Notes: generated from the sequence alone by a model not told the origin. A stretch of DNA of 28,702 bases from CAZFDT01 sp964518335 (GCA_964518335.1 CAZFDT010000065.1:1-28702); one strand, 5' to 3'; positions 6,963-16,560 are shown, counted from the stretch's first letter. Translations and numbers: made by a program.

Positions 6963-8456
6963 ATGCACCTTTTTCTTCTGGCCCTGGTGTTCGGCATCCT
7001 CGCGCACGACGGGATGATCGCCGAAGCCACATCGCCGCCGGACACCGCTTACGGGCCGATCGAGCTTGTCGCCGTCACGCTCCTGCCCAAGCTCCTGATC
7101 GGGCTGGCATATGCCGCGGCGTGCGTGCTGACCCGGCGAAGGCTTGGCAAGGCCAGCGCCCACCGCGCGATCCATCGCCTGGACATGATCGGCACGATAG
7201 GCCGCACCGCGCTGTTGGGGCTCTACGGCCTGGACCTGCTGCTGGGCGCGCTGCTGGCCCTGCGCGGCGTCATGGGCAACTGGGTCCTGCTGGACGAACT
7301 GCTCTTCATGTCGCCCACGTTGGCGGTGACGGTGTGGATGTGGGCGTCGTACTACCCGATCGACCGGCGCCTGCGCGAGTCGGCACTGATCCGGCGGCTG
7401 GACCGGGGCGAACCGCTGCCGCCGATCTGGACGCGCGGGCAATACGTCGTCAACCAGTTGCGGCATCACGTGGCGCTGGTGCTGCTGCCGTTGCTGGCGC
7501 TGGTGGCGTGGATCGACGTGCTGGGCATGGTGAAGGAGCGGCAGTGGCTGGTGATCGCCGAGTGGGCGTGGGTGCTGCTGCAGTTGGCCGGTGTGGCGGG
7601 GGTGATGCTCCTGGCGCCGCTGGTGATCCGGCACGTGTGGGACACATCGCCCCTGCCCGAAGGTCCGCTGCGCGAGCACCTGATGGCGATGTGCCGCCGG
7701 CATCGCGTAGGCGTGCGCGAGCTTCTGCTGTGGCACACGTACGGCGGCATGATCAACGCCGCGGTCATGGGCCTGGTGTCGCCGGTGCGGTACATCCTGC
7801 TGACCGATGCGCTGCTCGACCGCATGCCCCGCGACCAGGTCGAGGCGGTGATGGCCCACGAGCTGGCGCACGTGCGGCGGCATCACCTGTTCTGGCTGCT
7901 GCTCCTGGCCGTGGGCCTGGGCGGGGCGCTGGAGCTGGGGGCGCGCGGGGCGATGGCGCTGCTGTGGACCGACGACGCGGCGGCGGCGCAGCCGATTCTC
8001 GTCATGGCCTCGGCGCTGGATCCGATCGTGCAACTGGCTGGCGACGCGCGGAACTGGGCGTACCTGGCGGTGGGGCCGGTCGTGGCCGTGTGGGTGGTCA
8101 CGTTCGGCTGGGTGTCGCGGCGCTTCGAGCGGCAGGCGGACACGTTCGCGGTGCAGCACCTGGTGCGCGAGCAGGCGTCGCCTCAGCGCGACGCGGCGGG
8201 GCGGCCCGTCGTCGATACGGGCGCGGCGATCGTCATGATCCAGGCTCTGCAGGCCGTGGCCGAGCTCAACCACATCGACCCGCGAAAAAAAAGCTGGCGG
8301 CACGGGTCGATCCTCTGGCGGCAGGACTATCTCCGCAGTCTCGTGGGCCTTCCCATCGACCGTCTGCCCATCGACCGCCTCGTGCGGCGACTTAATCTCG
8401 CGTCGCTGGCGCTGGCCGCGGGTCTCGTCGCCGCGATGTGGGGGCTCAACCGCTGA
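6963..8456 (+). CDS. M48-family membrane zinc metalloprotease
   Basis: 497 residues with several hydrophobic segments (about 1-20, 35-57, 82-100, 110-130, 167-186, 198-222, 308-325, 365-385). The zinc-binding HELAH is at 299-303 (VMAHELAHVRRHH) and the third ligand is probably E389 in SRRFERQAD, the spacing and context expected for M48 (HtpX/Ste24-like) peptidases. Members cleave misfolded or specific membrane proteins. The long N-terminal membrane region before the catalytic core is bigger than in HtpX. No convincing Shine-Dalgarno precedes the ATG at 6963, so the start is less certain. With SppA nearby it forms an envelope proteolysis neighbourhood. Confidence 0.88.
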   Translation: MHLFLLALVFGILAHDGMIAEATSPPDTAYGPIELVAVTLLPKLLIGLAYAAACVLTRRRLGKASAHRAIHRLDMIGTIGRTALLGLYGLDLLLGALLALRGVMGNWVLLDELLFMSPTLAVTVWMWASYYPIDRRLRESALIRRLDRGEPLPPIWTRGQYVVNQLRHHVALVLLPLLALVAWIDVLGMVKERQWLVIAEWAWVLLQLAGVAGVMLLAPLVIRHVWDTSPLPEGPLREHLMAMCRRHRVGVRELLLWHTYGGMINAAVMGLVSPVRYILLTDALLDRMPRDQVEAVMAHELAHVRRHHLFWLLLLAVGLGGALELGARGAMALLWTDDAAAAQPILVMASALDPIVQLAGDARNWAYLAVGPVVAVWVVTFGWVSRRFERQADTFAVQHLVREQASPQRDAAGRPVVDTGAAIVMIQALQAVAELNHIDPRKKSWRHGSILWRQDYLRSLVGLPIDRLPIDRLVRRLNLASLALAAGLVAAMWGLNR

Positions 8457-8479
8457 TCCTGCCGGTGGCGACTTTCCCC

Positions 8480-8485
8480 TATAAT
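8480..8485 (+). promoter_or_regulatory. -10 element upstream of dapF
   Basis: A perfect TATAAT in otherwise GC-rich DNA, 27 bases before the dapF ATG. No good -35 is found at 16-18 bases upstream, so it would need an activator or an extended contact. Confidence 0.4.
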
Positions 8486-8512
8486 CCGCCTTCCGCCGGA
8501 GATTCTGCCGCG

Positions 8513-9424
8513 ATGCGCTTCGTGAAGATGCACGGTCTGGGCAACGACTACGTCTATGTCAACGGCTTTACCGAGTCGTTGCCGGGCGATGACGCGGCCC
8601 TGGCGGCGCTGGCGCAGGCCATCGCCGCTCGCCACACCGGAGTCGGGGGCGATGGCCTGATCCTCGTGCTGCCCCCGTCGCCGGGCGTCGATGCCCACGT
8701 GCGCATGCGCATGTTCAACGCCGACGGGTCCGAAAGCGAGATGTGCGGCAACGGCGTGCGCTGCGTGTGCAAGCTGGCGCACGACCACGGCCTGGTCAAC
8801 GCTCAGGCCAACCCGATGCGCGTGCAGACGGGGCGTGGCGTGCTCTCGCTGGCGTACCAGCTCGATGCCGCGGGCAAAGTCACCAGCGTGACCGTCGATA
8901 TGGGCCAGCCGATTCTCAAGCCCGCCGACATTCCGGTGGCCATTCCCGAACTACCAAAGCTGGTGAACCACCCAACGCGCAACCTGATCAAGTGGTCGGA
9001 GGCGGGTCCGACGGCGTGGATGCGCGAGAGCGGGCTGGACCAGCGAATGACGTGCGTATCGATGGGCAATCCGCACGTGGTGTTCTTCTGCGATGACGTG
9101 GCGGCGGTGCCGCTGGCCATGATCGGTCCGATGCTCGAGCGTCACAAGGTCTTTCCACGACGGATCAATGTCCACTTCGTGCAGGCGACGAGCGCGGGCG
9201 AGGCCACGATGCGTACGTGGGAGCGTGGCAGCGGGATCACGCAAGCGTGCGGGACCGGTGCTTGTGCCGTGTGCGTAGCGGGCGTGCTGACCGGGCGAAC
9301 CGACCGTAAACTGCTGGCCCACCTGCCCGGAGGCGATCTGACACTGCATTGGGCACACGACTCGGGTAGCGTGTACATGACCGGGCCCGCAACGGAAGTT
9401 TTCACTGGCCAGTGGGATGGGTGA
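8513..9424 (+). CDS. dapF: Diaminopimelate epimerase
   Basis: 303 residues. Converts LL- to meso-diaminopimelate in lysine and peptidoglycan precursor synthesis, a cofactor-independent racemisation using two cysteines. Both are present: Cys78 in SEMCGNGVRC and Cys246 in ITQACGTGACA. Other hallmarks are the N-terminal KMHGLGNDYV (5-14), GVGGDGL (43-49), MRMFNADGSE (65-74), MGNPH (184-188) and the E237-R238 pair in WERGSG. The ATG at 8513 begins exactly at the conserved MRFVKMHG start; the ORF extends upstream but without homology. Full length for the family. The downstream beta-mannosidase ATG lies 18 bases after the stop, suggesting an operon. Confidence 0.97.
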   Translation: MRFVKMHGLGNDYVYVNGFTESLPGDDAALAALAQAIAARHTGVGGDGLILVLPPSPGVDAHVRMRMFNADGSESEMCGNGVRCVCKLAHDHGLVNAQANPMRVQTGRGVLSLAYQLDAAGKVTSVTVDMGQPILKPADIPVAIPELPKLVNHPTRNLIKWSEAGPTAWMRESGLDQRMTCVSMGNPHVVFFCDDVAAVPLAMIGPMLERHKVFPRRINVHFVQATSAGEATMRTWERGSGITQACGTGACAVCVAGVLTGRTDRKLLAHLPGGDLTLHWAHDSGSVYMTGPATEVFTGQWDG

Positions 9425-9441
9425 TCGGACAAGACGCGACA

Positions 9442-11970
9442 ATGCTCAAACTCACGCTTCACGACGGCTGGACGGTCGAGGCCGTCGGCAACACAAGTCA
9501 GGTTCCCGCGCCCATCGCCTGTCGCCGTTTCCCAGCGACCGTGCCCGGATGCGTCACCACCGACCTTCTCGCGGCGGGGCAGATCGACGATCCCTACATC
9601 GACCGCAATGACCTCGAACAGACGTGGATCGGCCGCACCGACTGGCGCTTCGCCTGCCGGTTCACTGTCGCGCCTGACGTGCTCGCCCACGAGCGCATCG
9701 ATCTGGCCTGCGACGGGCTGGACACCGTCGCCGTCGTCGCACTCAACGGTCAGGTCATCGGTCGCGGCGAATCGATGCACATCGGCTACCGCTTCGACGC
9801 CAAGTCGGCTATCAAGCCCGGCGACAACGAGCTGACGATCACCTTCGCCGCGCCACTGCCTTACGCCGAGGCGATGGAGGCCCGGTTGGGCAAGCTGCCG
9901 CACACCGGCCACGGATCCAACCCGCCTCACCCGCACAACATGATCCGCAAAATGGCGTGCAACTTCGGCTGGGACTGGGGCCCCGACGTCGCCACCAGCG
10001 GCATCTGGCGACCCATCCGCCTCGAAGCGTGGAGCGGGGCGCGCATTGCATCCGTGCGGCCGCACGTCACTCAGGCCACAGCCGCGCATGCAACGGTGAA
10101 AGTGGATGTGGAACTCGATGGCCACGGCAAACTGTCGGCCGTGCTGCACAGCCCCGATGGTCGGCACATCGAGGCAGCCGGCGACTCGCCCATCACGTTC
10201 AACGTCAGCGACCCGCAACTGTGGTGGCCGCGTGGCTACGGCGCCCAGCCGCTGCATGCCCTGACCGTGACGGCAGGCGACGACGTCTGGACCGCCAAGA
10301 TCGGCCTGCGCACCGTCGAGCTGGTCACGCAGTGCGACTCGGCGCCGATGGACGGCGGCGTCGAGAACCTGGGCAGCGGCTCGACCATGCACCTGCGCGT
10401 CAACGGCCAACGCGTCTGGTGCAAGGGCGCCAACTGGATTCCCGACGACTGCTTTCTGCCGCGTGTCACTCCTGAACGCTATCGCGACCGTATCGAGCAG
10501 GCCTGCGCCGCCCACATGAACATGCTGCGCGTCTGGGGCGGCGGTATGTTCGAGAGCGATGCCTTCTATGAGATCTGCGACGAGCTGGGCGTGATGGTGT
10601 GGCAGGACTTCCTTTGTGCCTGCGCGTGCTACAGCGAGGAGGAGCCGATGCGCTCGCTCATCACGCAGGAGGCCCGTTACAACGTGGCACGACTGGCCCA
10701 TCATCCGTCGCTGGTGCTGTGGAACGGGTGCAACGAAAATCTCATGGGTTACACCGATTGGAGCCACGACGGCAAGACGTGGCATGAGTTCGTCAGCGGG
10801 CGCGGCTGGGGACGACTTTACTATTTCGAGGTGTTCCGCGATGCCGTCGAGATGTACGGTGGAGGCACGCCCTACTGGCCGGGCAGTCCCTACTCGGGCG
10901 AGCCCGATCTGTTCAAGCGCCGGGCCAATCTCAACGAGCACGGCAACCGCCACATCTGGGACGTGTGGCACGGCCCGGGCCAGTACCGCAACTACCTCGC
11001 CCACTATCCACGCTTCGCCAGCGAGTTCGGCTACCACGGCCCGCCGTGCTGGCCCACCCTCGATCGCGCCATCCCGCTGGATCAACGCCAGTGGGACTCG
11101 CCAGCGATGAAGCACCACAACAAGAACGGCGGCGACGGCCAGGCCCAGACTCACCTGCGCATGCACGACGATTTCATCCCGCCCGTCGCTTTCGACGACT
11201 GGCTCTACCTCGCTCACGTCATGCAGGGCCGTGCCCTGACCATGGGCGTCGAGTGGTTCCGCGCCCTTAACCCCTGGTGCTCGGGCGCCCTGGTGTGGCA
11301 GCTCAACGACTGCTGGCCGGTGTCGAGCTGGTCGATGATCGACGGCGACGGACGGCTTAAGCCGCTGTGGTACGCCGCCCGCCGCTTCTTCGCGCCGCGC
11401 CTGCTCACCATCAAGACGCGAAAGGTCACGCCCATGGACGAGCCGATCGGCCTCCTGGCGACGTACCTGCACAACGACACGGATGAGCCCTGGGCGGGCA
11501 CGCTGCGAATGCGGCGACTGAGCCTCACCGGGGACGTCCTCGACGAGCACGACCAGACGGTCCGTGTGATGGAGCGCGCCTCTACGCGCATACTCGTGCC
11601 CGACGCCTGGCATGACCGCGCCGATACGCTGCTCGCGGCTGACATGGGCCCGCACCGCGGCCTGTGGTGGTTCGCCCCCGACAAGGAGTTGGCCTACCCC
11701 GATCCGCACTACGACGCGCGCGTCACCCGGCACGGCCGCCGACACCACCTGGTCCTCACCGCGCGTTCGATCCTGCGCGACGTGTGCGTGTTTGCCGACC
11801 GCCTGGACCCGCACGCCACCGTCAGCGACCAGCTCGTGACGCTGCTGCCCGGCGAGTCGTGTACGTTTGTGATCGACGCCGAAACTGACTTGGACGCCGA
11901 CGCGCTGCTGCAGCCGCCGGTGTTGCAGATGGCCAACCGGTTCGGCATGACGGCCTTGGCCGCGGTATGA
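9442..11970 (+). CDS. Beta-mannosidase (glycoside hydrolase family 2)
   Basis: 842 residues. Order: jelly-roll sugar-binding domain (about 1-185, with PATVPGCVTTDLL and WIGRTDWRFACRF), immunoglobulin-like domain, (beta/alpha)8 catalytic domain, then C-terminal beta domains. The acid/base is Glu432 in WNGCNEN and the nucleophile Glu528 in FASEFGYHGPP; VWGGGMFESDAFYEICDELG and WQLNDCWPV are further family signatures. It should release terminal beta-mannose from manno-oligosaccharides or glycans. No signal peptide is visible, so it is probably cytoplasmic and acts on imported oligosaccharides. The ATG at 9442 starts just where homology begins; GTG codons at 9412 and 9421 would overlap or abut the dapF end. 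Next comes the STAS gene, 34 bases on. Confidence 0.93.
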   Translation: MLKLTLHDGWTVEAVGNTSQVPAPIACRRFPATVPGCVTTDLLAAGQIDDPYIDRNDLEQTWIGRTDWRFACRFTVAPDVLAHERIDLACDGLDTVAVVALNGQVIGRGESMHIGYRFDAKSAIKPGDNELTITFAAPLPYAEAMEARLGKLPHTGHGSNPPHPHNMIRKMACNFGWDWGPDVATSGIWRPIRLEAWSGARIASVRPHVTQATAAHATVKVDVELDGHGKLSAVLHSPDGRHIEAAGDSPITFNVSDPQLWWPRGYGAQPLHALTVTAGDDVWTAKIGLRTVELVTQCDSAPMDGGVENLGSGSTMHLRVNGQRVWCKGANWIPDDCFLPRVTPERYRDRIEQACAAHMNMLRVWGGGMFESDAFYEICDELGVMVWQDFLCACACYSEEEPMRSLITQEARYNVARLAHHPSLVLWNGCNENLMGYTDWSHDGKTWHEFVSGRGWGRLYYFEVFRDAVEMYGGGTPYWPGSPYSGEPDLFKRRANLNEHGNRHIWDVWHGPGQYRNYLAHYPRFASEFGYHGPPCWPTLDRAIPLDQRQWDSPAMKHHNKNGGDGQAQTHLRMHDDFIPPVAFDDWLYLAHVMQGRALTMGVEWFRALNPWCSGALVWQLNDCWPVSSWSMIDGDGRLKPLWYAARRFFAPRLLTIKTRKVTPMDEPIGLLATYLHNDTDEPWAGTLRMRRLSLTGDVLDEHDQTVRVMERASTRILVPDAWHDRADTLLAADMGPHRGLWWFAPDKELAYPDPHYDARVTRHGRRHHLVLTARSILRDVCVFADRLDPHATVSDQLVTLLPGESCTFVIDAETDLDADALLQPPVLQMANRFGMTALAAV

Positions 11971-12004
11971 TGGTGATGCGCCAGCCGCCTCGCACCCAAT
12001 CGCT

Positions 12005-12355
12005 ATGCGACTGATCATGGAAACGGCTGCCGACGACGTGCTGACCGTCCTCGTGGAGGGCGGCCTTGACGCTGAGGCGTGCCCGCGCTTCGTCGCCGCC
12101 GTCAGCGACAAAATCGCCGCCGGATTCACGCGCGTCATCATCGACGGCCGGCGAATGACTTACCTGGGCAGCCAGGGCATCGGAGCGCTGCTGTCGCTGC
12201 ACACCCGTTGCCGCCGCGAGGGCGGGGACCTCAAGCTCGCCGGCCTTCGCGGCCTGGTGGCCGAGGTCATTCAGACCACGGGCCTGCATCTGCGCTTCGA
12301 TCTGCACAGCACCACCGACGCCGCCCGCGCCGCGTTCCCCAACGCTCAGGCGTGA
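12005..12355 (+). CDS. STAS-domain protein (anti-sigma factor antagonist type)
   Basis: 116 residues forming one STAS domain. The loop before helix 2 reads MTYLGSQGIGALL; aligned with B. subtilis SpoIIAA (MDSSGLG), the phosphorylatable serine corresponds to Ser56, while the following serine is Gln and the preceding aspartate is Gly. Family members switch partner proteins by reversible serine phosphorylation. No RsbW-like kinase, PP2C phosphatase or sigma factor is encoded in the window, so its partners are elsewhere. A second in-frame ATG at 12017 is an alternative start. It follows the beta-mannosidase on the same strand and converges with accC. Confidence 0.85.
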   Translation: MRLIMETAADDVLTVLVEGGLDAEACPRFVAAVSDKIAAGFTRVIIDGRRMTYLGSQGIGALLSLHTRCRREGGDLKLAGLRGLVAEVIQTTGLHLRFDLHSTTDAARAAFPNAQA

Positions 12356-12367
12356 CGAGGCGCCGCC

Positions 12368-13711
<1,344 letters not shown>

Positions 13712-13724
13712 TGTCGAGAGAGTA

Positions 13725-13797
13725 GGGAGTAGAGAGTAGGCAGTAGGGTTCGGATACCACTACTTCTGCTACTCGCTACTGCCTACTTCCTGCTCCC
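13725..13797. repeat. Inverted repeat of AGTAGG-type units between accB and accC
   Basis: The gap is built of short purine-rich units (AGTAGG/GAGTAG variants). The left arm 13725-13746 and right arm 13776-13797 are inverted copies matching at 19 of 22 positions, with an exact 12-base core AGTAGGCAGTAG at 13735-13746 and its complement at 13776-13787, and a 29-base loop. It could fold in the accB-accC mRNA. No T-run follows, so it does not look like an intrinsic terminator. Confidence 0.7.
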
Positions 13798-13798
13798 T

Positions 13799-14278
13799 TC
13801 AGTTAGGTTTCAACATGAACAACGGCTGATCGAACTCTACGGCCTGACCGTTGGCGACGAGCACCTTGACGATCGTGCCGCGCATCTCGGCTTTGATTTC
13901 GTTGAAGACCTTCATCGCCTCGATGATGCACACGACCGTTTCGTCGGTGACCGCAGCGCCGACGGCGACGAAGGGCTTGGCGTCAGGCGACGGCGACCCG
14001 TAAAACGTGCCGACCATCGGGCTCTTGATGGCGACGAGGCCCGCGTCCTCGGCCGCAGCGACGGGCGCACCCGGCGCGGCGGCGGCGGTCGGCGCGGTCG
14101 CAGGGGCGACGGCCGCAGGTGGCGTCGGAGCGGCGACCGGCGACGCATACGTCACGACCGGTTGGCCATGGCCGCGCGACAGTCGCACCTTCTCGCCTTC
14201 GGCCTCCACGTCCAGTTCCGACAGCCCGTTGTCCACCATCAGCTTGATGAGGGCCTTGACTTGCTTGAGGTCAATCAT
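13799..14278 (-). CDS. accB: Acetyl-CoA carboxylase biotin carboxyl carrier protein
   Basis: 159 residues. An N-terminal helical region (IDLKQVKALIKLMVDNGLSELDVE) precedes an Ala/Pro-rich flexible linker (about 47-80) and the C-terminal biotinyl domain (about 82-159). The biotin attachment site is Lys123 in the canonical EAMK, with SPMVGTFYGSPSPDA and the KPNL-like C-terminus (FMLKPN) also typical. It carries carboxybiotin between AccC and the carboxyltransferase. Its gene precedes accC on the same strand. A terminator closing the upstream aminopeptidase gene lies only 37 bases before the ATG, so accB probably relies on readthrough or on a promoter I could not identify. Confidence 0.97.
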   Translation of the reverse strand: MIDLKQVKALIKLMVDNGLSELDVEAEGEKVRLSRGHGQPVVTYASPVAAPTPPAAVAPATAPTAAAAPGAPVAAAEDAGLVAIKSPMVGTFYGSPSPDAKPFVAVGAAVTDETVVCIIEAMKVFNEIKAEMRGTIVKVLVANGQAVEFDQPLFMLKPN

Positions 14279-14289
14279 GGAATAAGCCT

Positions 14290-14355
14290 TCAGCTATCAG
14301 CCTCTCCCGTCAGCAAAAAAGCAGCCGCCAGCATGTTCCGGAGGCTGACGGCTGA
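14290..14355. repeat. Inverted repeat in the accB leader
   Basis: Arms 14290-14304 (TCAGCTATCAGCCTC) and 14341-14355 (its complement at 13 of 15 positions) flank a 36-base spacer. The arms consist of GCTGACGG/GCTGATAG-like units and overlap the terminator at 14315-14352, so two alternative foldings are possible. Confidence 0.55.
14315..14352 (-). terminator. Intrinsic terminator after the M24 aminopeptidase gene
   Basis: On the minus strand GCCGTCAGC (14352-14344) pairs with GCTGGCGGC (14332-14324) over nine positions including one G-U, with an 11-base loop, followed after three bases by six T (14320-14315). It starts 14 bases past the aminopeptidase stop. Confidence 0.6.
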
Positions 14356-14365
14356 CGGTTATGGC

Positions 14366-15478
14366 TCAGATGATCGCGGATTCCAGTGATTTGGGCAAGT
14401 TGCTCAGCACCCGTCGTCCGCGGGCCGTCACCAGCACGTCGTCCTCGATGCGCACCCCGCCGACCCCCGGCAGGTAGATGCCCGGCTCGACCGTCACCAC
14501 GTGGCCCTCCCGCAGCACCGCGTCGGCGTCGGCGCGTGGCGACAGCGTCGGCTGCTCGTGAATGTCCAGCCCGATCCCGTGGCCCAGCCCGTGCCCGAAT
14601 CGCCTGCCGAAGCCGGCCTTCCTGATGATCCGGCGCGCCACGTCATCGATTTCCGCCAGGCCCTTGCCGGGGGCGATCGCGTCGATCGCCGCAAGCTGGG
14701 CCTCGAGCACCACCTCGTACACGTGTCGCATCGTTTTCGACATCGATCCCAGGGCCGCCACCCGTGTCATGTCGCTGCAGTAGCCTCGATAGCGGGCGCC
14801 CCAGTCCACCAGCACGATGCCTCCCTTTTTCAGCTTCCGGGCGCCGGGGATCGCGTGAGGCAGGGCGGCGTTGGCGTCGGCGGCGACGATCGACGGGAAG
14901 CTCACGCCGTCAGCGCCCAGCGTCCGCATGCGGTGCTCGAGAAACGCCGCCACCTCCGCCTCGGTCTTGCCCGGCGACATGAAACGCAGCGTGTCGCGGT
15001 ACGCACGCTGCTGAATGGCCAGCGCCGCGACGATCGCCTTGACTTCGCCGTCGTCCTTGACCGCGCGCTGCGTGATCAGCCCGTCATCGGCCGCCAGCAG
15101 TCGCTTCGACCCAATCGCCTTCGCCAGGCGCTTGTGAAGGCTGACGCTCACATGGTCGGGCTGCAACGCGACCTTGCGCAGCCGGTGCCGCTTGACGAGC
15201 TTTTCCAGCTCTTCGATCAGTCCCTTCTTGCGGATCACCGCGCGCACGTGCGGCGCCTCGCGCTGAATCTGCTCCTGGAAGCGGAAGTCGCTGACGACGA
15301 TGACTTGCGGCGAGCCGCGCCGCACCAGGGCCCATGAGTCGTCACCGACGAACCCCGACAGGTATCGCACGTCGCGGGGATTAGTCAGCAGCAATGCCCC
15401 GGCCCCGGCGTTGATGAGGCGGCGCTGCACCTCACGGATGCGAGCCAGCAGATTGGCGGGCGTCTTGATGCGTGCCAT
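14366..15478 (-). CDS. M24-family Xaa-Pro aminopeptidase/dipeptidase
   Basis: 370 residues. An N-terminal creatinase-like domain (about 10-135, including ALLLTNPRDVRYLSGFVG) is followed by the pita-bread catalytic domain. The five metal ligands are visible: Asp225 (LVDWGA), Asp236 (YCSDMTR), His300 (GHGLGHGIG), Glu331 (VEPGIY) and Glu345 (RIEDDV); His208 is the probable substrate histidine. Such enzymes remove N-terminal residues or cleave dipeptides next to proline in the cytoplasm. The ATG at 15478 is the start of homology; the open frame upstream overlaps the epimerase gene. It lies just before accB-accC, an arrangement also seen in other bacteria, but a terminator intervenes here. Confidence 0.92.
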   Translation of the reverse strand: MARIKTPANLLARIREVQRRLINAGAGALLLTNPRDVRYLSGFVGDDSWALVRRGSPQVIVVSDFRFQEQIQREAPHVRAVIRKKGLIEELEKLVKRHRLRKVALQPDHVSVSLHKRLAKAIGSKRLLAADDGLITQRAVKDDGEVKAIVAALAIQQRAYRDTLRFMSPGKTEAEVAAFLEHRMRTLGADGVSFPSIVAADANAALPHAIPGARKLKKGGIVLVDWGARYRGYCSDMTRVAALGSMSKTMRHVYEVVLEAQLAAIDAIAPGKGLAEIDDVARRIIRKAGFGRRFGHGLGHGIGLDIHEQPTLSPRADADAVLREGHVVTVEPGIYLPGVGGVRIEDDVLVTARGRRVLSNLPKSLESAII

Positions 15479-15504
15479 AGGGCGCCGATTGTAGCGGGCC
15501 GGTG

Positions 15505-16560
15505 TCAGGCCGCGCGCTGCGCCTCGGCGCGGACCATCTCTTCGAGTATGTCGTCGAGGCGACGGGTGATGTCCCAGCCGGGGAAATGATCGCGCAGTCT
15601 GGCGAGGTTGGAGATGTAGCAGATGTGGTCGCCGACGCGGTTGGTGTCTTCGTAGGTCCACTGCAGCTTCTGCCCGGCCAGGGCCTCGATCCGGGCGATG
15701 GCCTCGAGCATGGACACGCTGTTGCCGCGCCCGCCGCCGAGGTTGTACACCTCGCCGCAGCGCGGTCTCTGTCGGAACGCCTCGAATGCCGCGATCACGT
15801 CGGCGCAGTGGATGTTGTCGCGGACCTGCTTGCCCTTGTAGCCGAAGACGCGGTAGGGCTCGCCGCGCACCACCACCTTGACGAGGTAACTGAGAAACCC
15901 GTGCAGTTGCACGCCGCTGTGCGCCGGGCCCGTGAGGCAGCCGCCGCGGAAACACGCCGTCTTGAGCCCGAAGTAGCGCCCATACTCCTGCACCATGACA
16001 TCGGCGGCCACCTTCGATGCGCCGAAGATCGAGTGCAGGCAGCGGTCGATCCGACAGGTCTCGTCGATGCCGTCGCGATCCTCGGGCCGGGCGTAGTCGT
16101 AGCGTGTGTCCAGCTCGACCAGCGGCAGCTCATTGGGCACGTCGCCATACACCTTGTTGGTGCTCATGAAGCAGAATGCCGTCTCGGGGCAGTGACGCCG
16201 CGTCGCTTCGAGCAGGTTGACCGTGCCCACGGCATTGACATCGAAGTCGGTCAGCGGGATATCGCGGGCCTTGTCGTGCGATGGCTGTGCGGCACAGTGG
16301 ATGACCAGATCAAACGGTCGGGGCTGGTCGGCGAAAAGCTTGTCGATCGCCGCGCGGTCGCGGATATCCAGGTCCTGGTGCTCGAATCGCCGGGTGGTCT
16401 CACGGAGTCGTGTGAGGTTCCAGCGGGTGTCGCCGCCCTGGCCGAAGAACTCGGCACGCATGTTATTGTCGATGCCCACGACGTCGTGGCCGGCGGCGTC
16501 GTAGGAGGACACAGCCTCAGAGCCGATCAGTCCGCTCGAACCGGTGACAAGTACGCGCAT
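15505..16560 (-). CDS. NAD-dependent sugar-nucleotide epimerase, CDP-paratose 2-epimerase-like (extended SDR)
   Basis: 351 residues. The Rossmann NAD site is VTGSSGLIG (5-13), followed by VIHCAAQPSHD (86-96) and FMSTNKVYGDVPNELPL (131-147). RGGCLTGPAHSGVQLHGFLSY (205-225) and GYKGKQVRDNIH (240-251) are characteristic of the CDP-paratose/tyvelose epimerase group, which inverts C2 of the CDP-sugar. The catalytic Tyr-x-x-x-Lys of SDRs appears here as F179-G-A-S-K183, so the tyrosine is replaced by phenylalanine. No other CDP-dideoxysugar genes are in the window, so the true substrate is open. The ATG at 16560 starts at the nucleotide-binding strand. It lies 46 bases downstream of the FAD oxidoreductase and 26 upstream of the aminopeptidase. 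Confidence 0.85.
   Translation of the reverse strand: MRVLVTGSSGLIGSEAVSSYDAAGHDVVGIDNNMRAEFFGQGGDTRWNLTRLRETTRRFEHQDLDIRDRAAIDKLFADQPRPFDLVIHCAAQPSHDKARDIPLTDFDVNAVGTVNLLEATRRHCPETAFCFMSTNKVYGDVPNELPLVELDTRYDYARPEDRDGIDETCRIDRCLHSIFGASKVAADVMVQEYGRYFGLKTACFRGGCLTGPAHSGVQLHGFLSYLVKVVVRGEPYRVFGYKGKQVRDNIHCADVIAAFEAFRQRPRCGEVYNLGGGRGNSVSMLEAIARIEALAGQKLQWTYEDTNRVGDHICYISNLARLRDHFPGWDITRRLDDILEEMVRAEAQRAA

Noticed and set aside
5970..8303. A 777-codon minus-strand open frame opposite the hypothetical protein and M48 genes
   Set aside because: Rich in His, Arg and Gln with no recognisable domain, while the plus strand carries the HELAH protease.
9142..12141. A 999-codon open frame on the minus strand opposite the beta-mannosidase gene
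   Set aside because: It is antisense to clear homology (dapF end, GH2 enzyme, STAS) and has the low-complexity Arg/Val/His/Ala text typical of shadow frames in GC-rich DNA.
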